Below, one piece after another: positions 10,401 to 17,372 of a DNA stretch of 64,000 nucleotides (the stretch's first letter is position 1; every line of letters starts with the position of its first letter). Source of the DNA: 66-474 sp051954935 (GTDB lineage: Bacteria > Pseudomonadota > Gammaproteobacteria > Xanthomonadales > Rhodanobacteraceae); the NCBI GenBank assembly GCA_051954935.1, contig JBQCHG010000017.1, forward strand, positions 4,452 to 68,451, in the 5' to 3' direction. Below the pieces are notes generated by a model. It saw only the letters and a program-made list of their open reading frames with translations. It was not told the origin of the DNA and made no database searches. The position numbers were made by a program, and so were the translations under genes.

Positions 10401-13202
10401 CAATCCGTCCTGTCCGGGCTTTCCGGTGCTGTTGTTCTTCGCGTCCCAGTCGGAGGCATCGCCCTGGCTCGGCATCGGGTTGCTCGCGCCTGTGGCGTAG
10501 CTGAAGCCGCCGTATTTCGCGGCCAGGAACAACGGATTCGGCAGCAGAATCTGCTGGGCGGGGCCGACCGGGAATTTCTGGATCTGCGGGGTGCTCCAGT
10601 CGTAAGTAGTCACCGAATTGGTGGAGGTGCCGGTATCACCCGTAGTGCCGAGCAGGAAGGTGCCGACGGAAGAACCGGTCACACCCGCGACCAACTGGTT
10701 CTTGATCTGGGTGTTGCTCTTGCCCAGCTCGGTATAGCCCAGGGCCATGCTGTACTGATTGGCGTGATAGACCGTTTCGGTCCGGACCAGCACCTGCCCG
10801 CTCAATTGCGAGAGATTCTGTTTGATCTGACCGCCGCTGCAGATGTTGCTGCCTCCGCTCGGCATGGTCACCGGGTCACCGCTGTTCTGCGCCTTGCACA
10901 TGTAGGCCTGGACGTTCGACAGCGTGCACGCGGAACCCACACAGTAGGTCAACACCTGCACGGCGGCGATGCCGTAATGCGACCCATAGGGCGAGTCCGA
11001 CCAGTAAACGGTAAAGCTTCCGTAAGGATTGCCCGAAGAATCCTTGCTCGGGGTCAGACCATAGGTGATGTTCGTATTCGGATTGGTAATCGCGCCAACC
11101 TTCAGGTTCATGAAGCCACAACGGCGCGAGGTGGTGGTGGCCGTACCCGAGCTCGAAATGGTGCAGTTCGGGATGACCGTGATCTTGTTCAGCCCGTCAT
11201 TCGTATAGACGTCAAAAGACGGCAGCGGCTCGGAAAGCTGGATCGTGTAGGTCTTGACGTAATGCGGCGACTTGCCGTCCTTGTTGAGGTCTGGCCGCAT
11301 GTCATGGGTCCAAGCCCCGTAGGCCAAGCCAGAGAGATAGAAACTTCCCTCGGTACTGGGCGTCTCGGGGCATATACCGCGCACGAGCCCGAGGTAGGTC
11401 ACCGTGTCCTGAACGCACTCGTCGGTTGAACTGTCGGTCCCCGAGGAAAACACCGTACCCACCGTACCGTCGGTGGAAGAACTGAGCATCCGGCCAAACA
11501 GGTACTGGCGGGTACTCGCGCCTCCGGTGCCGAGTTCGTTGAAGCCCACGGTATTCGTCGCGTCATAAGCCTGCTGCGGCAGCGCCGGCACGGTGGGCAC
11601 CTCCGGGCTGTTGCCGTCGAAGCTCGGCTCGCCGGTGGAAAGCACGATTATGTTGCACTGCGAGCAGGCGTTGGCGCCGCCGTCGCCCGCGGTCTCGGTA
11701 TACGGGTCCAGCCATTTCGGGGCCGGCAGGTTCGGAACCAGGTCACCGCTGTCTCCACTGCCCCCGGTGAGCGCGGCACCACTGCTGGTGTCGCCGCCGC
11801 CAAGGGTCAGGCCACTGGTGAAGGTACTCGTCGGTGCCAGCACGCTGGTCCCGTTGAAATGCTGGATGTAGCGCAGCGCTTCGGCATACATGCCGGCCAA
11901 AGGATTGCCCCATTCGCTGCAGGCCTGTGCGTTGCTGCCGGAGACCAGCCCGGGATCCTTCAGGTAGGGAACGCTCTGTGCGGTTGAATTGGCTTGGCGG
12001 TTTTGAGTACCGAAGCTTGAACAATCGGAGTAGGTCTGGTCGTTGTTGCCCGTCGGCGCCCAACCGTACACGCGGAAATTGTCGAGCGTGCTGACGATGC
12101 CGGCCATGGCCGGGGTGCTGTTCTCGATATAGCAGAATTGCCCGGTCTTCTGGTCTATTTCGTTGCGCGCATCCGCGCAGGTACCGTCGCCATTGCCTTC
12201 AATCAGACCGATATTCCGGCGCAGCACGCCGCCTGCACGGGGATTTCGCCAACTGCCGGTCATCAGGCCGAAGCGGATCGCGGTGGCGAATTGCTGTAGC
12301 AGACCTTCCGGCTTGTAGTGAGTGACGCCGCTGTTGTCTATGTGCGACTTGCAGAACGACTCCATCACTGGCGCGGTCGTGCTGCAGACTTGGACCTTGA
12401 CGACGTAGTCGGTACTGCTGGATGGAAACTCGGTGCCCTTGGAGGGATCGTTCGCATTGACCGTGTCGCCGCTCCATTGGCACTGGGTGTAATTGGAAGC
12501 CGCCCAGCTGGCCCAGGTGCCGCTCGCAACGCGCATCAAGGGCGGGCTGGTGCTGTCCGTCTGCGAGGTCGTCCCGGCGGCACCGATTGTGGCGTTGCAA
12601 TAGCTGTAGGTACCACTGTTCGGGGTGAACGAGCCATTGTCGGTGTAAATCTTGACCCAGGCGTGTCCGTCATTCGGGATATAGGCTCGCTGCAGCACCG
12701 TAGTGTCGCCGGTGTCCACCGCACGCCGACCGCCGTACAGGACGTAGCGCTCCTCATCAATCCGCGACATCGTCACCCAGTTGAGGAAATTGCCGCTCCA
12801 TTGGCTGCTGCACGTATGGCCATTGATGCCTGCGCCTTGCGCCGCCGCAATGAACTGGCCCGAGTTGTATGAGTAGCAAAGTTTCGGATCGAAATAGCCC
12901 GCGTAATTGAACGTATCCGTGTAGGTGGTGTTCAACACCCCATCGCCGTCCAGGTCGCTGTAATCGGAGAACGCGCGGAAGAACAGCTTGTCGTCGCGCG
13001 AGAGCAGCAGCATCGCCAGCGGCTGCTGGATGCTGACGTTCTGCACCGGGAACAGGTTGTAATTTGCTTCCGTGGTCGCGGAGGTGAGCGTGGCTCGCGC
13101 GACCAGCGTCACGACCAGCGGCGCGACCAGGGCCATCCATACGCCTGCCAGCAGGAACTGTTTCGTGCCGGGTCTGCGTATTTTGAAGCTGCCGATGGAC
13201 AT
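7497..13202 (-). CDS. pilY1: PilY1 pilus-tip adhesin / assembly factor, unusually long
   Basis: A 1901-residue exported protein with a hydrophobic signal region at about 13-36. The N-terminal region holds FFRAFSDYSDLDGDGVLN (DLDGDG at 83-88, calcium-loop-like) and a von Willebrand A-like strand NIIVLSTGEPSF near 515. The C-terminal third is the PilY1 beta-propeller: YVGANDGMLHAFNGG near 1266 and the calcium-loop-like DFNLDGNAE near 1564, followed by SGSLWKISLNG. P. aeruginosa PilY1 is about 1160 residues, so this one has roughly 700 extra, mostly in the Ser/Thr/Gly-rich N-terminal and middle parts. PilY1 promotes pilus extension, adhesion and surface sensing. It is flanked by pilX and pilE in one operon. 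Confidence 0.93.
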   Translation of the reverse strand: MSIGSFKIRRPGTKQFLLAGVWMALVAPLVVTLVARATLTSATTEANYNLFPVQNVSIQQPLAMLLLSRDDKLFFRAFSDYSDLDGDGVLNTTYTDTFNYAGYFDPKLCYSYNSGQFIAAAQGAGINGHTCSSQWSGNFLNWVTMSRIDEERYVLYGGRRAVDTGDTTVLQRAYIPNDGHAWVKIYTDNGSFTPNSGTYSYCNATIGAAGTTSQTDSTSPPLMRVASGTWASWAASNYTQCQWSGDTVNANDPSKGTEFPSSSTDYVVKVQVCSTTAPVMESFCKSHIDNSGVTHYKPEGLLQQFATAIRFGLMTGSWRNPRAGGVLRRNIGLIEGNGDGTCADARNEIDQKTGQFCYIENSTPAMAGIVSTLDNFRVYGWAPTGNNDQTYSDCSSFGTQNRQANSTAQSVPYLKDPGLVSGSNAQACSEWGNPLAGMYAEALRYIQHFNGTSVLAPTSTFTSGLTLGGGDTSSGAALTGGSGDSGDLVPNLPAPKWLDPYTETAGDGGANACSQCNIIVLSTGEPSFDGNSPEVPTVPALPQQAYDATNTVGFNELGTGGASTRQYLFGRMLSSSTDGTVGTVFSSGTDSSTDECVQDTVTYLGLVRGICPETPSTEGSFYLSGLAYGAWTHDMRPDLNKDGKSPHYVKTYTIQLSEPLPSFDVYTNDGLNKITVIPNCTISSSGTATTTSRRCGFMNLKVGAITNPNTNITYGLTPSKDSSGNPYGSFTVYWSDSPYGSHYGIAAVQVLTYCVGSACTLSNVQAYMCKAQNSGDPVTMPSGGSNICSGGQIKQNLSQLSGQVLVRTETVYHANQYSMALGYTELGKSNTQIKNQLVAGVTGSSVGTFLLGTTGDTGTSTNSVTTYDWSTPQIQKFPVGPAQQILLPNPLFLAAKYGGFSYATGASNPMPSQGDASDWDAKNNSTGKPGQDGLPDNYFYVSDPNQLQTALASQLNDIVLRAGSGTAAAVVANHVNGIGVAYRSTYLPVITSSQDATQSVSWAGTLDTLWVDSYGLLRENGKAGAPTDCSSGCQLSSDYTVDPIVVFTTDATDNHPEFEECVPNGSSTFDPSTFSPTNSNVTCTLHQLSDLATIWNAESQLWSSPTSTFGSGLASQRSYTSNASSGRYIFTDIYNSSTNKFQQTDFVWSGSSTCTTGFCGSNSSGTVTGNFGYLNTDGSSSEAQNIVNWVRGVEVSGMRSRTITTDCAALDVPGCPTTATSLTMRLGDIVDSTPLVITSPSENYDLIYGDTSYAKFRAKYSDRRQMVYVGANDGMLHAFNGGFFDASKHALYLQPNNSCTSSGCSANSAITAHPLGGELWAYVPGSLLPHLRWLTDPAYQAGTATHPGQHVFYVDGSPVATDAKIFADDATHPGGWGTILVVPFRLGGGDIKVPVPIDPSKSYKPGSCTSTNNCKYQESFSSYVVLDVTDPEQAPTVLAELSPASTSADSTTTGLGVQSYTTSEPAFAVEGEGTSSPRFFMFIGSGPTQAAPQGTAVTSTQPLRVYAYDLACFAGTGTGCPTNPSTPLTLGVNSDGSNKTTFDLSNGGADAHGKNSFAGDLIASDFNLDGNAEAVYFGSVRDDRTDSPRNYSGSLWKISLNGSSDPTQWSAQLMYDPQAPITARPTLGLNSRGAPMVYGGTGRVLDGSDLETNGQQYIFGMIDPYLLPSGDPQSDFATSPAPSPMIAASNLLDITNIGVCVQVVAGSCSTQGALVNSQSGSTTPSGASTVPSDVTNFTELQALFSCPQTPPATGSTCGSDAGKAGFVYDLSAPTGKPSERVISAQALLGGVLVTNTYTPDISSCVALGTGQEYAQDFETGTANPAATMLGVNANGTGITSVSLGPGLPSAPSLHAGAGSQSNSKAVTACTQTSTGAIICQKVASIYPVTSGEVSWREPLDQ

Positions 13203-13229
13203 GGCGATTCTCGATCTGTGGGGACGCGG

Positions 13230-13943
13230 TCAGCGCGTGACCGTGCGGTACTGGGCAATCGTGACGGCGCGGCCGTTGCTGCCATCGCTGGGCGAAAGGC
13301 CTATCGCCTGCACTTCGAAGAACTTGGCGAACCCTCCGGCGGCGGTGGAGACGCCGAGCCCGCGATAACCGGCCGCCTGCGCGGTACCGGAACCCTGGTT
13401 GGGCACGATGCCGTCCGGCACCAGGGAAATGCTCGCCGCGATCTTGCCGATGCCGTTGGGGTTGGCCTGAGTGAGGGTGAAGTCGGTGACCCATGTGCTC
13501 GGGTTGTAAGGTTCCTCACCCGGGTCGAGCGGCCCGGTGATCTGCTTGAATGGCGTCGTCGCGCCCGCGATAGCAGTTTTGAACGTGCTCACCAGCGGGC
13601 AATTGGCGGTGGTCACCGGCAAGGTCGCGTTCGGACAAACGGAGCTCCAGTCGAACTGGCTGTCCGGCGCCGTGCCGCCCCAACTGACCGGCCAGCCGCC
13701 GGTCAGCAGGTTGGCTTCCAGGAACGGTCCTAGGGCGCCGCGCATCGAATCCGACATCTGGAACGCCTCTTCATGGCGCGCGACGTTCGTGGCCATGCGC
13801 ATCTCCAGGAAGGTGCTCTGCATGGCGATCACCGCCACCAGCGACAACACGACCAGGAACACCAGTCCGACGAACAGCGCCATGCCGCGCTGCCGCGACA
13901 GCGCGGGGACGCGTTGAAAACGCCTGATCAAGATGGCCTGCAT
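13230..13943 (-). CDS. pilX: Type IV minor pilin assembly protein PilX
   Basis: A 237-residue protein. After a basic leader (residues 1-19, ending RQRG) the sequence MALFVGLVFLVVLSLVAVIA is the PilX N-terminal helix, followed by MQSTFLEMRMATNVARHEEAF. PilX family members lack the usual Glu at +5, and this one does too. The ATG at 13943 lies two bases after the pilW stop, so the pair is coupled. PilX works with PilV, PilW, PilE and PilY1 in the tip-priming complex of the inner membrane and periplasm. Confidence 0.9.
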   Translation of the reverse strand: MQAILIRRFQRVPALSRQRGMALFVGLVFLVVLSLVAVIAMQSTFLEMRMATNVARHEEAFQMSDSMRGALGPFLEANLLTGGWPVSWGGTAPDSQFDWSSVCPNATLPVTTANCPLVSTFKTAIAGATTPFKQITGPLDPGEEPYNPSTWVTDFTLTQANPNGIGKIAASISLVPDGIVPNQGSGTAQAAGYRGLGVSTAAGGFAKFFEVQAIGLSPSDGSNGRAVTIAQYRTVTR

Positions 13944-13945
13944 GG

Positions 13946-15097
13946 TCAGATCTGCCTGATGGGGTTGCGCAACTGCACCACGGCGGTCATCTGGATCCGG
14001 GTGTATTGCTGGGGTTTGTCGCCGAGCGAGCTGCTGGTACTGAAGCCGGTGCATCCCGATACCACCGAGACGGTGCCGTCGCTGGCCACCTTGTATTCGC
14101 AATCACCGGAAAGCCGCAACGGATAGTTGACCTGCGTGACATCGGTGGTCTGGCTGTCGAACGGGTGCGGCACGCGGGTGTCGCGTGTCGCCGAACGCAG
14201 CACGTAACCGATGCGCACCGAGATCACGTTCGCCCAGTCACCCTTCGTCGTGGCGGTGGTGGCGTCCTCATACCGAATCGGCACCGGGCTGGTTCCGTTG
14301 GGATCTCGGATGCCGTATTCGAACTGCAACTGCTCGACGCCTTCGACCACCGGCTCGGTGATCAGGTTGCCGGAAGAATCCAGCCGCATGCGCATCAGGG
14401 TGGGAATCGGATTCCCGCCGTCGGAACTCGCGCTGCACTTGCCGCTGGAATCGGCATTGCTGCAAGGCCGCAGGTAATACGCCTCCAACGCGTAAGGGTA
14501 GATGTAGGAGCCCTCCTGGGGCGCCGCTCCGTTCACGTACGGATACGCCTGGATGTAATTGCCGGAGAACAGTTGCGCCGACATGCCGGCGCGGGTTTCG
14601 AGATAAATCTGCTTGGCATTCAAGGTCGGCGCCGTGGCCGCCGACCATGGCACCGCGTCCGGACCCGCATAGCGCACCACCAGCACGTCGGTGCCACTGA
14701 CGTAAGCCGGGACGCAATCGCTGCCGACCGGAAAGCCGGTCTTGCCGTCGTAGCCGTATACCGGACTGCCGACGGCCAGTACCCAGGCCTGCGTGCAACT
14801 CGAGGTCGTCTGGCCAACCGCGGGCGAACCGCTGATCACATTCGGCTTGACGGCGCCCCAGAAACTGGCCTGGCGCAACGACCAGCCGATGCGATCCATC
14901 GCGAACCGCATGTTCTGCTGGTTGTAATTGTCGGCTTCCTGCAGGTGGTAGGCCTGACGGTTGGCCATCAGCACGTTGATCAGCCCGGCCACCACTAGCG
15001 CACCGAGCAGCAGCGCGATCATCATCTCGATCAGCGAGAAACCCGTCCTGCGCGCGTGCGCGACCGGGTGAGCGGAACGCGGAAGCATGCTGTTCAT
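13946..15097 (-). CDS. pilW: Type IV minor pilin PilW
   Basis: A 383-residue prepilin. The leader ends HARRTG, followed by FSLIEMMIALLLGALVVAGL with Glu at +5. NVLMANRQAYHLQEADNY is the typical PilW helix. The rest is the large globular domain of the family, with several cysteines and a late VSVRIGYVLRS segment. The ATG at 15097 overlaps the pilV stop by four bases (ATGA), which fixes the start. The gene belongs to the pilV-pilW-pilX-pilY1-pilE operon. Confidence 0.92.
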   Translation of the reverse strand: MNSMLPRSAHPVAHARRTGFSLIEMMIALLLGALVVAGLINVLMANRQAYHLQEADNYNQQNMRFAMDRIGWSLRQASFWGAVKPNVISGSPAVGQTTSSCTQAWVLAVGSPVYGYDGKTGFPVGSDCVPAYVSGTDVLVVRYAGPDAVPWSAATAPTLNAKQIYLETRAGMSAQLFSGNYIQAYPYVNGAAPQEGSYIYPYALEAYYLRPCSNADSSGKCSASSDGGNPIPTLMRMRLDSSGNLITEPVVEGVEQLQFEYGIRDPNGTSPVPIRYEDATTATTKGDWANVISVRIGYVLRSATRDTRVPHPFDSQTTDVTQVNYPLRLSGDCEYKVASDGTVSVVSGCTGFSTSSSLGDKPQQYTRIQMTAVVQLRNPIRQI

Positions 15098-15630
15098 CCG
15101 CCGGCCCTCGGCACGTATACGAAACTGTCGGATTCGCTGCTGTTGCTGTTGGTGGTGCTGGTGTTGCTGTCGAGGACGCCCAGGCCGCTCCACTGGACAG
15201 TGATGGTGTAAGTGCCGTCGGGATTGCCGCTCGAGTCCTTGTTTTGCACGACCTGCCCCATCGGCGCGGTGCTCGCCGAAGCCGGCATCGCCGCAGACAT
15301 CTGGGTCAGCCAGGCATTGATGTCATTGGCCGCGACCTGCGCGGGCGTGCAGGTGGTGGAGGAACAATCGGTATAGGTCGGCTTGGTGCTGGCGCCGGTA
15401 AAGACGTAATCGCCGTCGGACACGCCTTGCGGATTGGCCTGCATGCGGTCGGCCAGGCTGCGGGCCAGCAGTACCGCCGCGCTGCGTGCGCCGGAATCCT
15501 TGGTGAAGGTGGCGCCCTTCAATTGCATCAGCGCCAGGCCGAGCAGGCCGAGGCTGAAGATCACGACCGCGACCAGCACCTCGATCATGGACACGCCGCG
15601 CGCACCCCGCGGCGAAGCGAAACGGATCAT
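15094..15630 (-). CDS. pilV: Type IV minor pilin PilV
   Basis: A 178-residue prepilin. A 12-residue leader ending RGARG is followed by VSMIEVLVAVVIFSLGLLGL, the PilV-type helix with Glu at +5, then ALMQLKGATFTKDS. The ATG at 15630 follows a GGGGAG sequence by about nine bases. An in-frame ATG at 15654 would lengthen the leader beyond the norm. It is the first gene of the operon that ends with fimT. No clear promoter is seen in the 121 bases between it and tRNA-Thr, so read-through from the tRNA or a non-consensus promoter is possible. Confidence 0.9.
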   Translation of the reverse strand: MIRFASPRGARGVSMIEVLVAVVIFSLGLLGLALMQLKGATFTKDSGARSAAVLLARSLADRMQANPQGVSDGDYVFTGASTKPTYTDCSSTTCTPAQVAANDINAWLTQMSAAMPASASTAPMGQVVQNKDSSGNPDGTYTITVQWSGLGVLDSNTSTTNSNSSESDSFVYVPRAGG

Positions 15631-15751
15631 TGGCTTTGGCTCCCCAGCACGCATGCCCCACCCCAATTGCGCGGCTTGAAGCATGGCCGCAGCCGGCCCG
15701 GCTGCCAACAACCGGGCGACGAGTGGTCGGGAGTAGCCGACGAGCGGCGGA

Positions 15752-15827
<76 letters not shown>

Positions 15828-15842
15828 ACGGTCGAACGGGAA

Positions 15843-15871
15843 AGTTTAGAGGCCGCGCGCGACGCACGCAA
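15843..15871 (-). promoter_or_regulatory. Promoter of tRNA-Thr
   Basis: On the minus strand TTGCGT (15871-15866) and TAAACT (15848-15843) are 17 bases apart. The tRNA starts 16 bases after the -10 box, the same spacing as at tRNA-Val. Confidence 0.6.
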
Positions 15872-15890
15872 CGTGGCGGCCAAGATCTGC

Positions 15891-15913
15891 GTCGCGCGCA
15901 GGCGCGCTCCTAC
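15891..15913 (-). repeat. GTAG-type REP, copy 1, supplying the ispH stop codon
   Basis: Read on the minus strand the repeat begins GTAGGAGCGCGCCTGCGCGC and then GAC. The same 23 bases occur at 21578-21600. GTAG-headed palindromic repeats are known from Stenotrophomonas (SMAG repeats) and pseudomonads. Here the TAG of the leading GTAG is the stop codon of ispH. Confidence 0.8.
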
Positions 15914-16872
15914 GATGGGCGCCGCTCGTTCTCGCGCAGCTCCTTCGGCAGCGCGAAGGTAACGTCCTCCGGCTCGCCGTGCAGTTCGCGCACGGAGGTC
16001 GCGCCCAGCTCGCGCAAGTGGGCGATCACCTCGCGGACCAGTTGCTCGGGTGCGGAGGCGCCGGCTGTGACGCCGATCTTCTCCACACCATGCAGCCAGC
16101 CCGCATCAACGCTTTCGGGCCCGTCGATCAGGAACGCACGCACGCCCTGCTTTTCGGCAAGTTCGCGCAAGCGGTTGGAATTGGAGCTGTTGCGCGAGCC
16201 GACGACCAGTACCAGGTCCGACTCGTTGGCCAGCTCGCGCACGGCGTCCTGGCGGTTCTGGGTGGCGTAGCAGATGTCGTCCTTGCGCGGGCCTTCGATC
16301 TGCGGAAATTTTTCCCGAAGCGCAGCAATGATCGCCTTCGTATCGTCCACCGAAAGCGTGGTCTGGGTGACGTAGGCGACCTTGTCGGGTCGCGCAACCT
16401 CCAGCGCCGCGACATCTTCCAGCGTTTCGACCAGATGGATCGCGCCCTCGTTGCACGCATCCCACTGGCCCATCGTGCCTTCCACTTCCGGATGGCCGGC
16501 ATGGCCGATCAGTACCACGTCGCGGCCCTGCCGGCCGTGGCGCGCGACTTCCATGTGCACCTTGGTCACCAGCGGGCAAGTCGCGTCGAATACTTTCAAT
16601 CCGCGCAGCACCGCTTCCTCGCGTACCGCCTGCGATACGCCGTGCGCGCTGAAGATCACGGTGGCACCGTCGGGCACCTCGGAGAGTTCGTCCACGAACA
16701 CCGCGCCCTTGCGCTTCAGGCTTTCCACGACGTAACGATTGTGCACCACTTCGTGGCGCACATGGATCGGCGCGCCGTAGCTCTCCAGCGCACGCTCGAC
16801 GATCGCGATGGCGCGGTCGACGCCGGCGCAGAAGCCGCGCGGATTGGCGAGAATGATTTCCATCAGCGACAT
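15910..16872 (-). CDS. ispH: 4-hydroxy-3-methylbut-2-enyl diphosphate reductase IspH (LytB)
   Basis: The 320-residue iron-sulfur enzyme makes IPP and DMAPP in the last step of the MEP isoprenoid pathway. All three cluster cysteines are seen: GFCAGVDRA near residue 15, DATCPLV near 100 and DDICYATQNRQ near 200. FSAHGVS and SRNSSNSNRL carry conserved substrate-contacting residues. The ATG at 16872 shares one base with the lspA stop (TAATG); an ATG three codons later is possible. lspA-ispH linkage is classical in gammaproteobacteria. The stop codon TAG lies within the leading GTAG of a dispersed repeat. Confidence 0.96.
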   Translation of the reverse strand: MSLMEIILANPRGFCAGVDRAIAIVERALESYGAPIHVRHEVVHNRYVVESLKRKGAVFVDELSEVPDGATVIFSAHGVSQAVREEAVLRGLKVFDATCPLVTKVHMEVARHGRQGRDVVLIGHAGHPEVEGTMGQWDACNEGAIHLVETLEDVAALEVARPDKVAYVTQTTLSVDDTKAIIAALREKFPQIEGPRKDDICYATQNRQDAVRELANESDLVLVVGSRNSSNSNRLRELAEKQGVRAFLIDGPESVDAGWLHGVEKIGVTAGASAPEQLVREVIAHLRELGATSVRELHGEPEDVTFALPKELRENERRPS

Positions 16873-17372
16873 TATCCGTCCGCTCGCGCACGGTTCCCAG
16901 TGAACAGCCCCGCCACGATCAGCGCGATCGCACCAACGCAGATTGCGGAATCCGCCACGTTGAACGCCGGCCACGACCACATGCGCCAGTAAACCTGGAT
17001 GAAGTCGGTGACCTGCCCGCGCAGGACGCGGTCAATCAGATTGCCGAGCGCGCCGCCCACGATCAATGCCAACGGCAGCGCGGTGCGCCATTCATCGCGC
17101 GGCGTGCGCGCCAACCAGACGATCAGGGCGACGCACACGATCACCGCCAATGCACCGAACAGCCACACCTGCCAGCCAGAGCCGCCGGCGAGGAACGAAA
17201 ACGCCGCGCCGGTGTTGAATGCCAGCGTCCAGTTCAGCACGTGCGGGATCACCACGTGCGGCATGTACGGCACGAGCTTCTGCAGCACCAGCCACTTGGT
17301 GCCTTGGTCGAGCGCGATGACGATGGCCGATACGATCAGCCATGGAAGCGCGTTGCGATTCTGGAGAGACAT
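16872..17372 (-). CDS. lspA: Lipoprotein signal peptidase LspA
   Basis: A 166-residue inner-membrane aspartyl protease with four predicted membrane helices, which cleaves prolipoproteins after diacylglyceryl transfer. Catalytic aspartates are in GNLIDRVLRG and FNVADSAIC, and FNTGAAFSF is the conserved loop. The ATG at 17372 overlaps the ileS stop by one base. It belongs to the ribF-ileS-lspA-ispH transcription unit, whose members overlap or nearly touch. Confidence 0.96.
   Translation of the reverse strand: MSLQNRNALPWLIVSAIVIALDQGTKWLVLQKLVPYMPHVVIPHVLNWTLAFNTGAAFSFLAGGSGWQVWLFGALAVIVCVALIVWLARTPRDEWRTALPLALIVGGALGNLIDRVLRGQVTDFIQVYWRMWSWPAFNVADSAICVGAIALIVAGLFTGNRARADG

Noticed and set aside
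15631..15751. Sigma-54 promoter before pilV
   Set aside because: A TTGGCAG...GGCTGC stretch is present on the minus strand, but the GG and GC doublets are one base off the required 10-base spacing.
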